This document shows positions 51,499 through 60,060 of a stretch of 64,000 nucleotides of DNA, in pieces. The translations under genes and the position numbers were made by a program. Source of the DNA: Paenibacillus anaericanus (GTDB lineage: Bacteria > Bacillota > Bacilli > Paenibacillales > Paenibacillaceae); contig NZ_RZNY01000005.1 of the NCBI RefSeq assembly GCF_003994475.1, positions 124,001 to 188,000 of the forward strand. The letters run 5' to 3'. The notes beneath the pieces were generated by a model, which saw only the letters and a program-made list of their open reading frames with translations, was not told the DNA's origin and ran no database searches. The stretch's first letter is position 1. Each line of letters begins with the position of its first letter.

Positions 51499-52203
51499 AT
51501 GAGGCAAATCACAATTTTGATAGCGGATGATGAAGCGGAGATTGCAGATCTGGTTGAGCTACATTTGCAAAAAGAAGGTTATCATATCATCAAAGCTGCT
51601 GATGGAAAAGAAGCGATACAAGCTATTCAATCCAAATCCATAGATTTGGCGATTTTAGATATTATGATGCCAGGGCTTGATGGTTATGAAGTTACCCGTC
51701 AAATTCGCGAGCGGCATCTTATGCCGATCATCTTTTTGAGTGCCAAAACATCGGACCTGGACAAGATCACCGGTCTAGTAATGGGGGCGGATGATTACAT
51801 GACCAAACCTTTCAACCCCATGGAATTAGTTGCTCGGGTAAATTCCCAGCTTCGTCGTTCTATAGAATTTAGTCAACCTACACCTACAACTACGAATATA
51901 ACTGTATTGGAAGCGGGGGGCTTAGCCATTTACCCCGAGCAGCATAAGGTTACCCTTTATGGGGAGAAGGTTGAGTTAACGCCGAAGGAGTTTGATATTT
52001 TATATTTTCTAGCTAAGCATCCGAAGCAGGTTTTTAATATCGAAAGTATTTTTCAGCAAGTATGGGGCGAGGCCTATTACGAAAGTGGCAACAATACGGT
52101 CATGGTACATATCCGGACGCTACGCAAAAAGCTTGGGGAAGATCAGAATAAGAACAAGTTCATCAAAACCATTTGGGGTGTGGGGTATACCTTCAATGGA
52201 TAA
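51499..52203 (+). CDS. VanR-like OmpR-family response regulator
   Basis: This protein of 234 residues has a receiver with ADDEAEI acidic pocket, phospho-accepting Asp in LAILDIMMPGLDGYE, MGADDYMTKPFNPMEL with the conserved Lys, and a C-terminal winged helix (LTPKEFDILYFLAKHPKQVFNIESIFQQVWGE). The sequence is of the VanR/PhoB class. TAGGAG lies ahead of the ATG. Its stop overlaps the kinase start by 8 nt. Confidence 0.9.
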   Translation: MRQITILIADDEAEIADLVELHLQKEGYHIIKAADGKEAIQAIQSKSIDLAILDIMMPGLDGYEVTRQIRERHLMPIIFLSAKTSDLDKITGLVMGADDYMTKPFNPMELVARVNSQLRRSIEFSQPTPTTTNITVLEAGGLAIYPEQHKVTLYGEKVELTPKEFDILYFLAKHPKQVFNIESIFQQVWGEAYYESGNNTVMVHIRTLRKKLGEDQNKNKFIKTIWGVGYTFNG

Positions 52204-53293
52204 ACTCGTAAGCAGCTTCCGAACCAGGATGATTATGTTATTAGGCTTAAGCATGTTAATGTCCGGTCTAATTACCTATGGGATCTATAGAGTTCTTCAG
52301 TCGTATTATCGTTCCCAGGTTAGATTTGAGGATCCGTTGACGCCCATTCGCTATTTCATGAGGGATATTGGCGATTTAAACGCCTTTTTAATTATATTTA
52401 TCCCGCTCGCGATCCTCTTTTTCTTCTTGCTAACCAAGCCGTATGCGACCTATTTCAATGAAATCTCTAGGGGAATTCATCATCTGGCTAATGGTGACTT
52501 TAAGAACCGTGTTCATATCTCCTCCCATGATGAGTTTAGAAAAATTGCGGATGACCTTAACCTGGCCAGTGCAAAGTTACAAGAGGCTGTGGAAAGAGGA
52601 GAGTTTGCAGAGAACAGCAAAGATCAATTGGTAGTTAATTTAGCACATGATCTGCGTACGCCGCTTACTTCTGTATTGGGTTATCTCGATTGGATTCTTA
52701 AGGATCATGAATTGACGGAGGAACAGGTAAGACATTACGCAACGATTGCTTATACTAAGTCCCAGCGCCTAGAGAAACTGATCGATGAATTGTTCGAAAT
52801 CACTAGGATGAGCTATGGCATGCTACCCGTTGAAAAGTCACGTATAGATATAAGCGAGCTACTCGTCCAAATGAATGAAGAATTGTATCCAGCGTTTGAG
52901 AATAATGGCATAAAAACCAGATTGAATATCACGCCTAATTTATGCATTCACGGGGATGGAGAACTGCTAGCACGAGTGTTCGAGAATCTATTATCCAATG
53001 CGATCCGTTATGGCAAAGAGGGCCAGTTTGTAGATATCAATTGTGACCTTGTAGAAGGACAAGTGGTTATTCAGGTGATCAATTACGGAGGGTTTATCGC
53101 TCCAGAAGAATTACCTCATATTTTCGATATGTATTATACGAATAACCGTTCACGAACACATCAGGAGGGCGGAACAGGCCTCGGCTTATTTATAGCAAAG
53201 AATATAGTAGAGCAACATAAAGGAACCATCTCTGTCGAGAGCAATGTGATCCGAACACAGTTTGAAGTGAAGTTACCCCAGGAATTGACCTGA
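52196..53293 (+). CDS. VanS-like membrane histidine kinase
   Basis: This protein of 365 residues has two membrane helices (about 13-33 and 68-88) around a short extracellular loop, a HAMP-like linker (HHLANGDFKNRV), DHp with VNLAHDLRTPLTSVLGYLDW and an ATPase domain (NLLSNAIRYG, then GGTGLGLFIAKNIV). The start is the ATG at 52196, overlapping the regulator gene. With the VanY- and VanZ-like genes downstream it probably senses cell-wall stress. Confidence 0.9.
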   Translation: MDKLVSSFRTRMIMLLGLSMLMSGLITYGIYRVLQSYYRSQVRFEDPLTPIRYFMRDIGDLNAFLIIFIPLAILFFFLLTKPYATYFNEISRGIHHLANGDFKNRVHISSHDEFRKIADDLNLASAKLQEAVERGEFAENSKDQLVVNLAHDLRTPLTSVLGYLDWILKDHELTEEQVRHYATIAYTKSQRLEKLIDELFEITRMSYGMLPVEKSRIDISELLVQMNEELYPAFENNGIKTRLNITPNLCIHGDGELLARVFENLLSNAIRYGKEGQFVDINCDLVEGQVVIQVINYGGFIAPEELPHIFDMYYTNNRSRTHQEGGTGLGLFIAKNIVEQHKGTISVESNVIRTQFEVKLPQELT

Positions 53294-53322
53294 TTAAGCA
53301 AAATTATTTGTTCAACTTATAT

Positions 53323-53410
53323 GGCTCAATCTAAGAATCAGTGGTTGGCAAAAAACGAAACGTTACTTCCCACTATAGGGTCTATCAACCACTTATTTTT
53401 GTTTTGAGTC
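53323..53410. repeat. Short nested inverted-repeat element (element 3), related to element 1
   Basis: GGCTCAA (53323-53329) pairs with TTGAGTC (53404-53410), and GTGGTTG (53341-53347) with CAACCAC (53386-53392). It shares AAC(G/A)TTACTTCCC (53359-53371; 18543-18555 in element 1) and the outer sequence order with element 1, but lacks the inner 130 nt. The inner stem differs from element 1 (GTGCTTG/CAAGCAC) by a compensated change. It lies in the 219-nt gap between the VanS-like kinase and VanY-like genes. Confidence 0.62.
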
Positions 53411-53512
53411 ACTTTTATAGCCAAATTTAAGGAAAACTTTAGAATTGTTCCATCTTTTTTTAAACTCTTTTCTCTATCCTAGATATATGAAGGATCAAGG
53501 AGGAAGTTGTGA

Positions 53513-54445
53513 ATGAAGAAGTGGGGCTTTTTTGTGATGATTATATTGTTGTTAGGAGTTGGATTTCGGTACTTTGGGCCAAGTTCTCAGCAAGAAAATA
53601 AGCTTATGAATGAACAACGATTAGTTCGAGGGGAAACTGCAACAAATAGCGAATCAAACACCGGATCAAACACCGGATCAAACACCGAGTCTAATACCAA
53701 TAAAAATTCCGCTGCGAATACCGTATCGATAGATATTACGGAAGATCAGGTTTATCAGGGAGATTTATTGTTGGTTAACAAGGAGTATCCTGTGCGCGAA
53801 GAAAGTGTGAAGGCCGATATTGTTAATCTATTTGAGCAAAAAGACTTAGTCCAGGGATATGGATTGCTGGATACAAATATTCGGTTGTCAAAGAGTGTTG
53901 CGCAAACTTTTCTAAAAATGATTGAAGATGCTAAGGGGGATAAGGTAAATAACTTCTTAATCAGCAGTGGTTATCGAGATTTTGAAGAGCAAGATGGGTT
54001 ATATCAACAAAAGGGATCAGATTACGCCCTACCAGCTGGTTATAGCGAACATAATTTAGGATTATCACTGGACATAGGTTCTACCGAAGCTGAGATGAGT
54101 ACAGCATCTGAAGGAAAATGGTTGAAGGAAAATGCTTGGAAGCACGGGTTTATTCTACGCTATCCAGAGGATAAGACGGCGATCACGGGGATTCAATATG
54201 AGCCGTGGCATTTTCGCTATGTAGGTATGCCTCATAGTGCCATTATGCAGGAGAGAGGTTTTACATTAGAAGAGTATGTAGATTTCCTGAGAGACAATCA
54301 GAGCCTATTAACCGAAGTTGATGGGAAATATTACGAGGTGACCTATCATCCCGTTTCTGATGACACGGCCATTGAATTACCAGCGGGTCGCAAGTATGAG
54401 ATATCAGGGAACAACATAGATGGGGTCATTATAACGATGGAATAA
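53513..54445 (+). CDS. VanY-like D-alanyl-D-alanine carboxypeptidase (M15B)
   Basis: This protein of 310 residues has a hydrophobic N-terminal anchor (GFFVMIILLLGVGFRYFG), a Ser/Asn/Thr linker, and an extracellular M15 domain with the zinc motif S-E-H-N-x-G-x-x-x-D (Ser178, His180, Asp187) and E-P-W-H-F-R-Y (Glu230, His233). It should remove the terminal D-Ala from peptidoglycan stem peptides. The linker is encoded by three near-identical 12-nt repeats (53652-53690). AAGGAGG precedes the ATG. Gene order RR-HK-VanY-VanZ resembles glycopeptide-resistance accessories, but vanHAX genes are absent. Confidence 0.9.
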   Translation: MKKWGFFVMIILLLGVGFRYFGPSSQQENKLMNEQRLVRGETATNSESNTGSNTGSNTESNTNKNSAANTVSIDITEDQVYQGDLLLVNKEYPVREESVKADIVNLFEQKDLVQGYGLLDTNIRLSKSVAQTFLKMIEDAKGDKVNNFLISSGYRDFEEQDGLYQQKGSDYALPAGYSEHNLGLSLDIGSTEAEMSTASEGKWLKENAWKHGFILRYPEDKTAITGIQYEPWHFRYVGMPHSAIMQERGFTLEEYVDFLRDNQSLLTEVDGKYYEVTYHPVSDDTAIELPAGRKYEISGNNIDGVIITME

Positions 54446-54457
54446 GGGGGGATGATG

Positions 54458-55006
54458 ATGAAACTTAGAAACCCAATAATAAGGACTATTTTAGCAATAG
54501 GATTTATCGTGTACCTATATGCATTGATGAGGATGATTTTATTAAAGTGGAATGCTCCTGACTTTCCATTTCTCTACGGCCAATTGTTGAAAGCGTTGGA
54601 GAATCCTAATCGGGTATTCGGTTCCGGTGCACGAGTAGGTAACTTAGTCCCTTTTAAAGAGATCACGAATGCAATGGGGGATATATCCTTATCTAATCCT
54701 CATTCGCTTATTAACTTGGTAGGCAATATTGCTATATTTATTCCTTTTGGAATGTTTATTTCAGTTCTGTTCCATCAAAACGGTGCTACTTTTAGAAGAG
54801 TATTGATTTTGTCCTTCTGTCTTAGCTTGAGTTTAGAAGTAGCACAATTGGTATTGTACATTGGAACTTTCGATGTAGATGATCTGATACTAAACACAAG
54901 TGGTGGAGTGATCGGTTATGGTGTGGTTAAGTTGTTTACCTATAAACCACGGGCTGTCAGTTCAACTAATGGACGAAGTAGAAAAAAGGCTCAAAACCAA
55001 AATTAG
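54458..55006 (+). CDS. VanZ-like membrane protein
   Basis: This protein of 182 residues has about four or five membrane helices with the VanZ family segments NLVPFKEI, NLVGNIAIFIPFGMFI and the C-terminal FDVDDLILNTSGGVIGYGV. VanZ proteins lower susceptibility to lipoglycopeptides such as teicoplanin by an unsettled mechanism. Three consecutive ATGs occur at 54452, 54455 and 54458; the spacing from AAGGGGG favours the last. It follows the VanY-like gene after 12 nt in the same operon. Confidence 0.88.
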   Translation: MKLRNPIIRTILAIGFIVYLYALMRMILLKWNAPDFPFLYGQLLKALENPNRVFGSGARVGNLVPFKEITNAMGDISLSNPHSLINLVGNIAIFIPFGMFISVLFHQNGATFRRVLILSFCLSLSLEVAQLVLYIGTFDVDDLILNTSGGVIGYGVVKLFTYKPRAVSSTNGRSRKKAQNQN

Positions 55007-55095
55007 CGGGTGACAGACCCTATCTGTAGATACCTCCGCTATTAGCAAGTACTTATATTAGGTCCATAAGTAACCCCTGCTCGATGGAGTATGAA

Positions 55096-55229
55096 TAACT
55101 GGAATTCCTCCTACTAATTTGGCTTGCATACAATCAATGGCCAACTTAACTGGAATTTCTCCATCTAATTCAGCGCTTCTGACCAGTTGTGACCGAAAAT
55201 CGGTTGATTAACTGGAGTTATTCCAGTTA
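55096..55229. repeat. Degenerate direct repeats and a TAACTGGA palindrome in a gene-free stretch
   Basis: TAACTGGAATTCCTCC-TACTAATT (55096-55119) and its copy at 55147-55170 differ at 3 of 24 positions, 51 bp apart. A third related unit at 55209-55229 is a perfect palindrome (TAACTGGA-N5-TCCAGTTA). The stretch 55007-55566 otherwise holds one small frame and a terminator; I see no RNA gene. Confidence 0.5.
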
Positions 55230-55317
55230 CACGCGGAAGGATATGTCCTCTCAACAACTTAACTTGAGTAATTCCCTTTAAATCGGAAAAGGATCGTTAT
55301 GTGGACTCGCAGCGTTT

Positions 55318-55458
55318 ATGAACTATACGCATAGTGCTGCGTTATGGATTGTGGCTTCGGGCATAGGTGCGGAAGAACTGCGTGTTATAAATGAGACTCT
55401 AGCTGCAGCAGTGCTGTCTTTCAGCATGGAATGTGCTTCGTCCGATACTCATAAATAA
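55318..55458 (+). pseudogene. Small open frame of 46 codons, possible gene remnant
   Basis: The frame reads MNYTHSAALWIVASGIGAEE ... AAVLSFSMECASSDTHK and looks protein-like in composition, but it has no ribosome binding site, no recognised family and lies in a repeat-rich gap. A remnant or chance frame is most likely. Confidence 0.2.
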
Positions 55459-55498
55459 GCCGCCACTTCGACTTCGTAAATAAGGTGAAGAATAAAGT

Positions 55499-55543
55499 AA
55501 AAGCAGATCTCCTTCGTTTAAGTACGAAGTGGATCTGCTTTTT
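55499..55543. terminator. Bidirectional terminator downstream of dedA
   Basis: AAAAGCAGATC-T-CCTTCGT (55499-55517) pairs with ACGAAG-TGGATCTGCTTTT (55524-55542), flanked by A and T runs. It ends the dedA-like transcript on the minus strand. Confidence 0.82.
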
Positions 55544-55566
55544 CATCGGATTATAGGATAAGCGTA

Positions 55567-56187
55567 TTAGTCTGCTTTGCTTTTCAAGAATCTTTTCTTC
55601 ATAAATAGGAACACACACAATGCAAAGATCAGGGCTAGGGCAGCATAGACGATATTCGAATAAACATCCATATAACCCACGATATCTCCCCATGAAGCAC
55701 CTACTGCAGCCCCAACATAGATGAGAACGGCATTCCAGATTAATGATCCCAGCGTTGTAAGGGAGATGAAGGTAGCGAAATTCATCCGTATGCTACCGGC
55801 AGGGATGGAGATCAAGCTTCTAATCAACGGGACGAACCGGCAAACGAAAACCGCCCATGATCCATATTTAGTAAACCAAGCGTCAGCTTTATGAATATCT
55901 TTGTTAGTTAAACGAAGAATGCGACCATATTTAACGATAATTGCTTCCAATCTCTTTACATCAAGCAAGACACCAATCCAATAAAGGATGACGGCTCCAA
56001 CTACAGAACCAATTGTGGAAGCGATAATAACACCAATAATACTAAGATTAGATTGTGTGGTCATAAAACCACCAAAGGTAAGTATGACCTCCGATGGAAT
56101 AGGTGGGAAAAGATTCTCAATTGCTATCAATAGAAAAATGCCGATATAGCCGAATTGATTCATGATTTCGGTAATCCAATGTTCCAT
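55567..56187 (-). CDS. DedA family membrane protein
   Basis: This protein of 206 residues shows family landmarks: EHWITEIMNQFGYIGIFLLIAIENLFPPIPSEVIL, GSVVGAVILYWIG, and the arginine-containing R-F-V-P-L-I-R-S-L-I-S-I-P-A-G motif, ending with GSLIWNAVLIYVGAAVG. Some DedA/SNARE-associated proteins flip undecaprenyl phosphate or phospholipids. AGGAGTG precedes the ATG. It follows a PadR gene (42 nt gap), so it is probably PadR-controlled. Confidence 0.9.
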   Translation of the reverse strand: MEHWITEIMNQFGYIGIFLLIAIENLFPPIPSEVILTFGGFMTTQSNLSIIGVIIASTIGSVVGAVILYWIGVLLDVKRLEAIIVKYGRILRLTNKDIHKADAWFTKYGSWAVFVCRFVPLIRSLISIPAGSIRMNFATFISLTTLGSLIWNAVLIYVGAAVGASWGDIVGYMDVYSNIVYAALALIFALCVFLFMKKRFLKSKAD

Positions 56188-56229
56188 TTCAACACTCCTA
56201 GAATTTTTTTCTTGTATCTCTATCTCTAG

Positions 56230-56586
56230 TTACATATTTTGTTCGTAAGATATGCTATCTTCCGATTCCTCCTGAATAAATCGATTCACAATTTTGGTGG
56301 TGTTCACCCAATCTTGAATAGACCTATTCAATACAAGTTTGCCCTCTTCCGTAATGGAATAATATTTGCGCTTTCCCCCGTGGGTTTCATTGCCCCAAAA
56401 AGAGGAGATGGCATCGTGCTGTTCCAGTCGTTTGAGAGCCAAATAAAGCGTGGCCTCCTGTATTTCGAATTCACCTTGTGTCTTTGACTTTATGGCTTTA
56501 GATATTTCGTACCCATAGTTCTCCTTCTCCTTAAGGACAGATAAGATCAGAAGATCAATGGTACCCTTTAGCATTTCGGTATTCAA
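56230..56586 (-). CDS. PadR family transcriptional regulator
   Basis: This protein of 118 residues has the PadR helix-turn-helix MLKGTIDLLILSVLKEKENYGYEISKAIKSKTQGEFEIQEATLYLALKRLEQHDAI and wing THGGKRKYYSITEEGK. The TTG at 56586, with GGGGGTG upstream, is the likely start; the frame is open to 56655 and an ATG lies 4 codons on. A perfect 23-bp palindrome at 56604-56626, just ahead of the gene, is the expected operator. Confidence 0.88.
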   Translation of the reverse strand: MNTEMLKGTIDLLILSVLKEKENYGYEISKAIKSKTQGEFEIQEATLYLALKRLEQHDAISSFWGNETHGGKRKYYSITEEGKLVLNRSIQDWVNTTKIVNRFIQEESEDSISYEQNM

Positions 56587-56603
56587 AATGTCACCCCCAA
56601 CAA

Positions 56604-56626
56604 AGTACTCAATGTAATTGAGTACT
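56604..56626. promoter_or_regulatory. Perfect AGTACTCAAT-N3-ATTGAGTACT palindrome (likely PadR operator)
   Basis: The two 10-bp arms are exact inverted copies, ending 18 nt before the padR start. A further half site AGTACTCA is at 56661-56668. The position between promoter and gene suits autorepression of the padR-dedA operon. Confidence 0.72.
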
Positions 56627-56745
56627 AACCTATCATAAAATATATTACTTAACATTGCAAAGTACTCATCAAATATGAAAAAAACAAATTGCTAATTTAA
56701 ATACAGTTAGATAAACTTGGAAAAAGTCCAGGGGGTATGAAGGGC

Positions 56746-57297
56746 ATGGCGGACATTAACGAGTTAAGGCAATTTCCTGTACTGGAGACCGACCGATTAC
56801 GGTTAAGACAGCTTGGATTAGCAGATACTGAGGCATTGTTCCAGACCCTCTCTTCGGAGGAAGTCATGCGGTATTATGGTAGATTTCCTTTGCTGGAACA
56901 GGTTGAGGCGGCAGAGTTGATCGAAAGATTCCGACTGTTGTTCGAGGATTACAGGGGCATTCGTTGGGGAATTGAGTTGAAGGAGAACGCGCAAATCATT
57001 GGATCAGTAGGATTTCACGCCTGGGCATTCTCACATAACCGTGCAGAGATTGGGTATGAGTTGAATGAGGCATATCAAGGACAAGGTTACGCCCGCGAGG
57101 CACTGACGGCAGCGATTTCTTATGCTTTTCAAGACATGGGTTTGAACCGGATCGAAGCTCTTGTATACCCGGAGAACGAGGCATCGGAGAAGTTGCTGTT
57201 ACGGCTTGGATTTGATTTGGAGGGACTACTTAAACAATATGCTTTCTTTCGTGAGACGTATGTTGATTTGAATATGTTTGCGTTGTTAAAAGGGTAG
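56746..57297 (+). CDS. GNAT family N-acetyltransferase, RimJ/RimL-like
   Basis: This protein of 183 residues begins with the RimJ/L hallmark LETDRLRLRQLGLADTEALF, then GSVGFHAWAFSHNRAEIGYELNEAYQGQGYAREAL, with acetyl-CoA motif Q-G-Q-G-Y-A, and NRIEALVYPENEASEKLLLRLGF. It probably acetylates an N-terminal or small-molecule amine. The ATG at 56746 lies 10 nt after AGGGGG; the in-frame ATG at 56737 is too close to it. A terminator at 57327-57355 follows. Confidence 0.88.
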   Translation: MADINELRQFPVLETDRLRLRQLGLADTEALFQTLSSEEVMRYYGRFPLLEQVEAAELIERFRLLFEDYRGIRWGIELKENAQIIGSVGFHAWAFSHNRAEIGYELNEAYQGQGYAREALTAAISYAFQDMGLNRIEALVYPENEASEKLLLRLGFDLEGLLKQYAFFRETYVDLNMFALLKG

Positions 57298-57326
57298 TGA
57301 ATTTACAATCGGATTGATTAGCAAAT

Positions 57327-57355
57327 AAGCCACTCGAATATTCGGGTGGCTTTAT
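57327..57355 (+). terminator. Intrinsic terminator after the GNAT gene
   Basis: AAGCCACTCGAA (57327-57338) pairs with TTCGGGTGGCTT (57341-57352; one G-T pair), followed by TATTATAT. The remaining 240 nt to the next gene hold only promoter-like AT-rich sequence. Confidence 0.75.
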
Positions 57356-57594
57356 TATATTCAGATGTAAACGTTCACAAATCATATACATTTAAGCCTT
57401 TTTGAATTAATTGGTTAATTTCGGGCACCTTATATCTATCACTTGCTAGCACTATGTTTCTCATATTAGTATCTATTAAACTCGGACTAATTAGTGCATA
57501 TGCACAATATTTTTCGTTGGAATATCAATTGTTAAACCATAGTGGCGCCAATATAATGAAAACGTATTCATTACTTCTCTGAGGAGGGTTTAAG

Positions 57595-58896
57595 ATGACG
57601 GCAACATTAGATATTAGTTGGATTGGTGCTTTAGCCGGCCTAGCGCTAGCAATCATATTAATTTTGTTCAGACTGGCACCAACATATGCATTGATTCTGG
57701 GGGCAATTATAGGAGGATTTATTGGAGGGGCTAACTTTTCGGAGGTAATCAGTATTCTAATTTCCGGAACACAAAGTGTTCAAGGTACAGTTATACGGAT
57801 TATCGCTGCAGGTGTTTTTGCTGGCGTGATGATGGAATCTGGATCAGCGGGAACTATCGCGAAAGTTATTGTTGATAAACTCGGTGGAACAAAAGCTATG
57901 CTGTCGCTGGCATTGGCTACTATGGTAATCACAGCGGTAGGGGTATTCATTCCTGTTGCTGTATTGATTGTTGCACCAATCGCATTGTCTGTTGGCCACA
58001 AAATGGGATATTCTAAGATTGCCTTGCTAGTGGCTTTATCTGGTGGTGGTAAAGCGGGGAACATTATTTCTCCTAACCCCAACACCATTGCAGCAGCAGG
58101 TGGATTTAAACTCGATGTTAACCAGGTGATGCTTGGTGGATTAGTCCCTGCTATTTTCGGGTTAGTAGTTGCGGTTCTTATCGCATCCTTAATTAAGTAT
58201 AAAGGCACTAAAGTAACGGATCTTGAAGCGGCTGAATTGGAGAAGACAAGCCCTACAAATCTTCCATCTTTATCTAAGGCTTTAGTTGCGCCGATCATCG
58301 CTATTGTTCTTTTGATGATAAGCCCAATTGGTTCGATGTTAGGTGTTGATTTCCTAGCATCACTAAAAATTGACTCTTTGTTTATCCTGCCATTTGCCGG
58401 TATAGTTGGCTCCTTGGCATTAGGTAAGACCAAAGAAATATTGAATTATTGTACGGCCGGTTTAAATCGAATGACACCAACCATTTTGATCATTATTGGC
58501 GCAGGTGCCATTGGTGGATTGATTACAGCTTCAACCCTACCTGCAGAAGTTGTTGCTCTTGTACAATCCTCGGGCATTTCCGGTATGTTCCTTGCGCCAA
58601 TTGCAGGTATATTGATGGCAGGAGCAACAGCATCGACTTCAACAGGTGTCATTTTGGCTACGGGTTCATTCTCAACTGCAATATTAAATACTGGAGTAGC
58701 GCCTCTATCAGCTGCAGTTATGACTCATGCCGGTGCTACTGTAATCGATCACTTGCCACATGGAACTTACTTCCACGTTACACGTAATGCCATGGGTATA
58801 AGCATGAAGGATAGAATGAAGGTTGTCCTGTATGAAAGTATGGTCGGTATAACGATGACTATAGTGGCAGTAATTCTTTATGGATTTATTTTATAA
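57595..58896 (+). CDS. GntP family permease (gluconate/glycerate:H+ symporter)
   Basis: This protein of 433 residues has about twelve membrane helices. GntP landmarks are ISWIGALAGLALAIILILFRLAPTYALILGAIIGGFIGG, SGGGKAGNIISPNPNTIAAA, ATASTSTGVILATGSF and VAPLSAAVMTHAGATVIDHLPHGTYFH. Linkage to glycerate kinase 19 nt downstream suggests it imports glycerate or a related sugar acid. GAGGAGG is ahead of the ATG. A CdaR-type activator gene lies beyond the kinase on the other strand. Confidence 0.9.
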   Translation: MTATLDISWIGALAGLALAIILILFRLAPTYALILGAIIGGFIGGANFSEVISILISGTQSVQGTVIRIIAAGVFAGVMMESGSAGTIAKVIVDKLGGTKAMLSLALATMVITAVGVFIPVAVLIVAPIALSVGHKMGYSKIALLVALSGGGKAGNIISPNPNTIAAAGGFKLDVNQVMLGGLVPAIFGLVVAVLIASLIKYKGTKVTDLEAAELEKTSPTNLPSLSKALVAPIIAIVLLMISPIGSMLGVDFLASLKIDSLFILPFAGIVGSLALGKTKEILNYCTAGLNRMTPTILIIIGAGAIGGLITASTLPAEVVALVQSSGISGMFLAPIAGILMAGATASTSTGVILATGSFSTAILNTGVAPLSAAVMTHAGATVIDHLPHGTYFHVTRNAMGISMKDRMKVVLYESMVGITMTIVAVILYGFIL

Positions 58897-58915
58897 AAGG
58901 GGAGGAGAATAACTC

Positions 58916-60052
58916 ATGGGAAAAATATTTATGTTGGCTCCTGATTCGTTCAAAGAAAGCATGACAGCAAAAGAAGTATGCGAAGCCATGGAAATCGGCA
59001 TAAAAAGAGCTATTCCAGATGCGGAGTGCATTCATGTACCTATGGCTGACGGCGGTGAAGGTACAGTCCAGTCATTAGTAGATGCAACAGGGGGCACCTT
59101 GATACAGAAAGAAGTGACCGGGCCTCTGGGTACACCGGTTCTCGCCCATTATGGAATTTTGGGAGACGGTAAAACAGGTGTGATTGAAATGGCATCAGCC
59201 AGTGGGATCCATCATGTTACGAAGGAAACAAAAAACCCTTTAATTACAACTACCTTAGGAACAGGTGAATTAATTAAGGAATGTATTGAAAAGGGCATTA
59301 CAGATATCATTCTAGGCATTGGCGGAAGCGCTACAAATGATGGCGGAACTGGAATGGCAAAAGCACTAGGGTATAAATTCCTGGATAAGCACGGCGATGA
59401 GTTGCAGCTTGGTGGCGGATATCTAGGTGAGCTGGATAAGATCGATGTTACTGATGTACTTCCGCAATTAAAAAATATTAATATCCTGGTAGCATCAGAT
59501 GTAACCAATCCATTATGCGGTGAACGGGGCGCATCCGTTGTGTTTGGTCCGCAAAAGGGTGCCACGCCTGAAATGGTTGCATTCTTGGATGAAAATTTAA
59601 GACACTACAGCAAAGTTGTACAACAGCAACTTGGAATCGAAATTTTGGATGTACCTGGCGCAGGTGGTGCAGGCGGCCTAGGTGGTGGACTCATTGCTTT
59701 CACTAACTCCACAATGAAAAAAGGAATCGAAATTGTAATTGAATATACAGGTTTGAAAGAAAAACTACAAAATGTGGATTACTGCTTTACAGGAGAAGGA
59801 GGAATCGATTTTCAGACGAAATTCGGTAAAGCACCCTTCGGAGTTGCCCAAGCAGCTAAAAGTGTTAATCGCGATATGAAAGTGATCGCCTTGGCCGGAT
59901 ATGTGGGCCAGGATGTTGAAGCCTTGTACGATGAGGGGTTTGATGCCATCTTTGGAATTGTTCCTGGAGCAGCAGATATTGATACCTTACTGGCACGAGG
60001 TAGGGAAAATGTTGCCCGTACATCTGAAAGCATTGCTAGATTGTTAAAATAA
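58916..60052 (+). CDS. glxK: Glycerate kinase (GlxK/GarK family)
   Basis: This protein of 378 residues opens with MLAPDSFKESMTAKEVCEAMEIGIKRA, then MADGGEGT, the nucleotide-binding LGIGGSATNDGGTGMAKALGY, and GAGGAGGLGGGL, typical of type-II glycerate kinase. It phosphorylates D-glycerate (to 2- or 3-phosphoglycerate), feeding lower glycolysis. The upstream GntP permease provides uptake. AGGGGAGGAG precedes the ATG. Confidence 0.93.
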   Translation: MGKIFMLAPDSFKESMTAKEVCEAMEIGIKRAIPDAECIHVPMADGGEGTVQSLVDATGGTLIQKEVTGPLGTPVLAHYGILGDGKTGVIEMASASGIHHVTKETKNPLITTTLGTGELIKECIEKGITDIILGIGGSATNDGGTGMAKALGYKFLDKHGDELQLGGGYLGELDKIDVTDVLPQLKNINILVASDVTNPLCGERGASVVFGPQKGATPEMVAFLDENLRHYSKVVQQQLGIEILDVPGAGGAGGLGGGLIAFTNSTMKKGIEIVIEYTGLKEKLQNVDYCFTGEGGIDFQTKFGKAPFGVAQAAKSVNRDMKVIALAGYVGQDVEALYDEGFDAIFGIVPGAADIDTLLARGRENVARTSESIARLLK

Positions 60053-60060
60053 GAGTCAAA

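Noticed and set aside
51499-55006. A true vancomycin-resistance operon
   Set aside because: No vanH, ligase (vanA/B type) or vanX gene is present; only VanRSYZ-like accessory parts.
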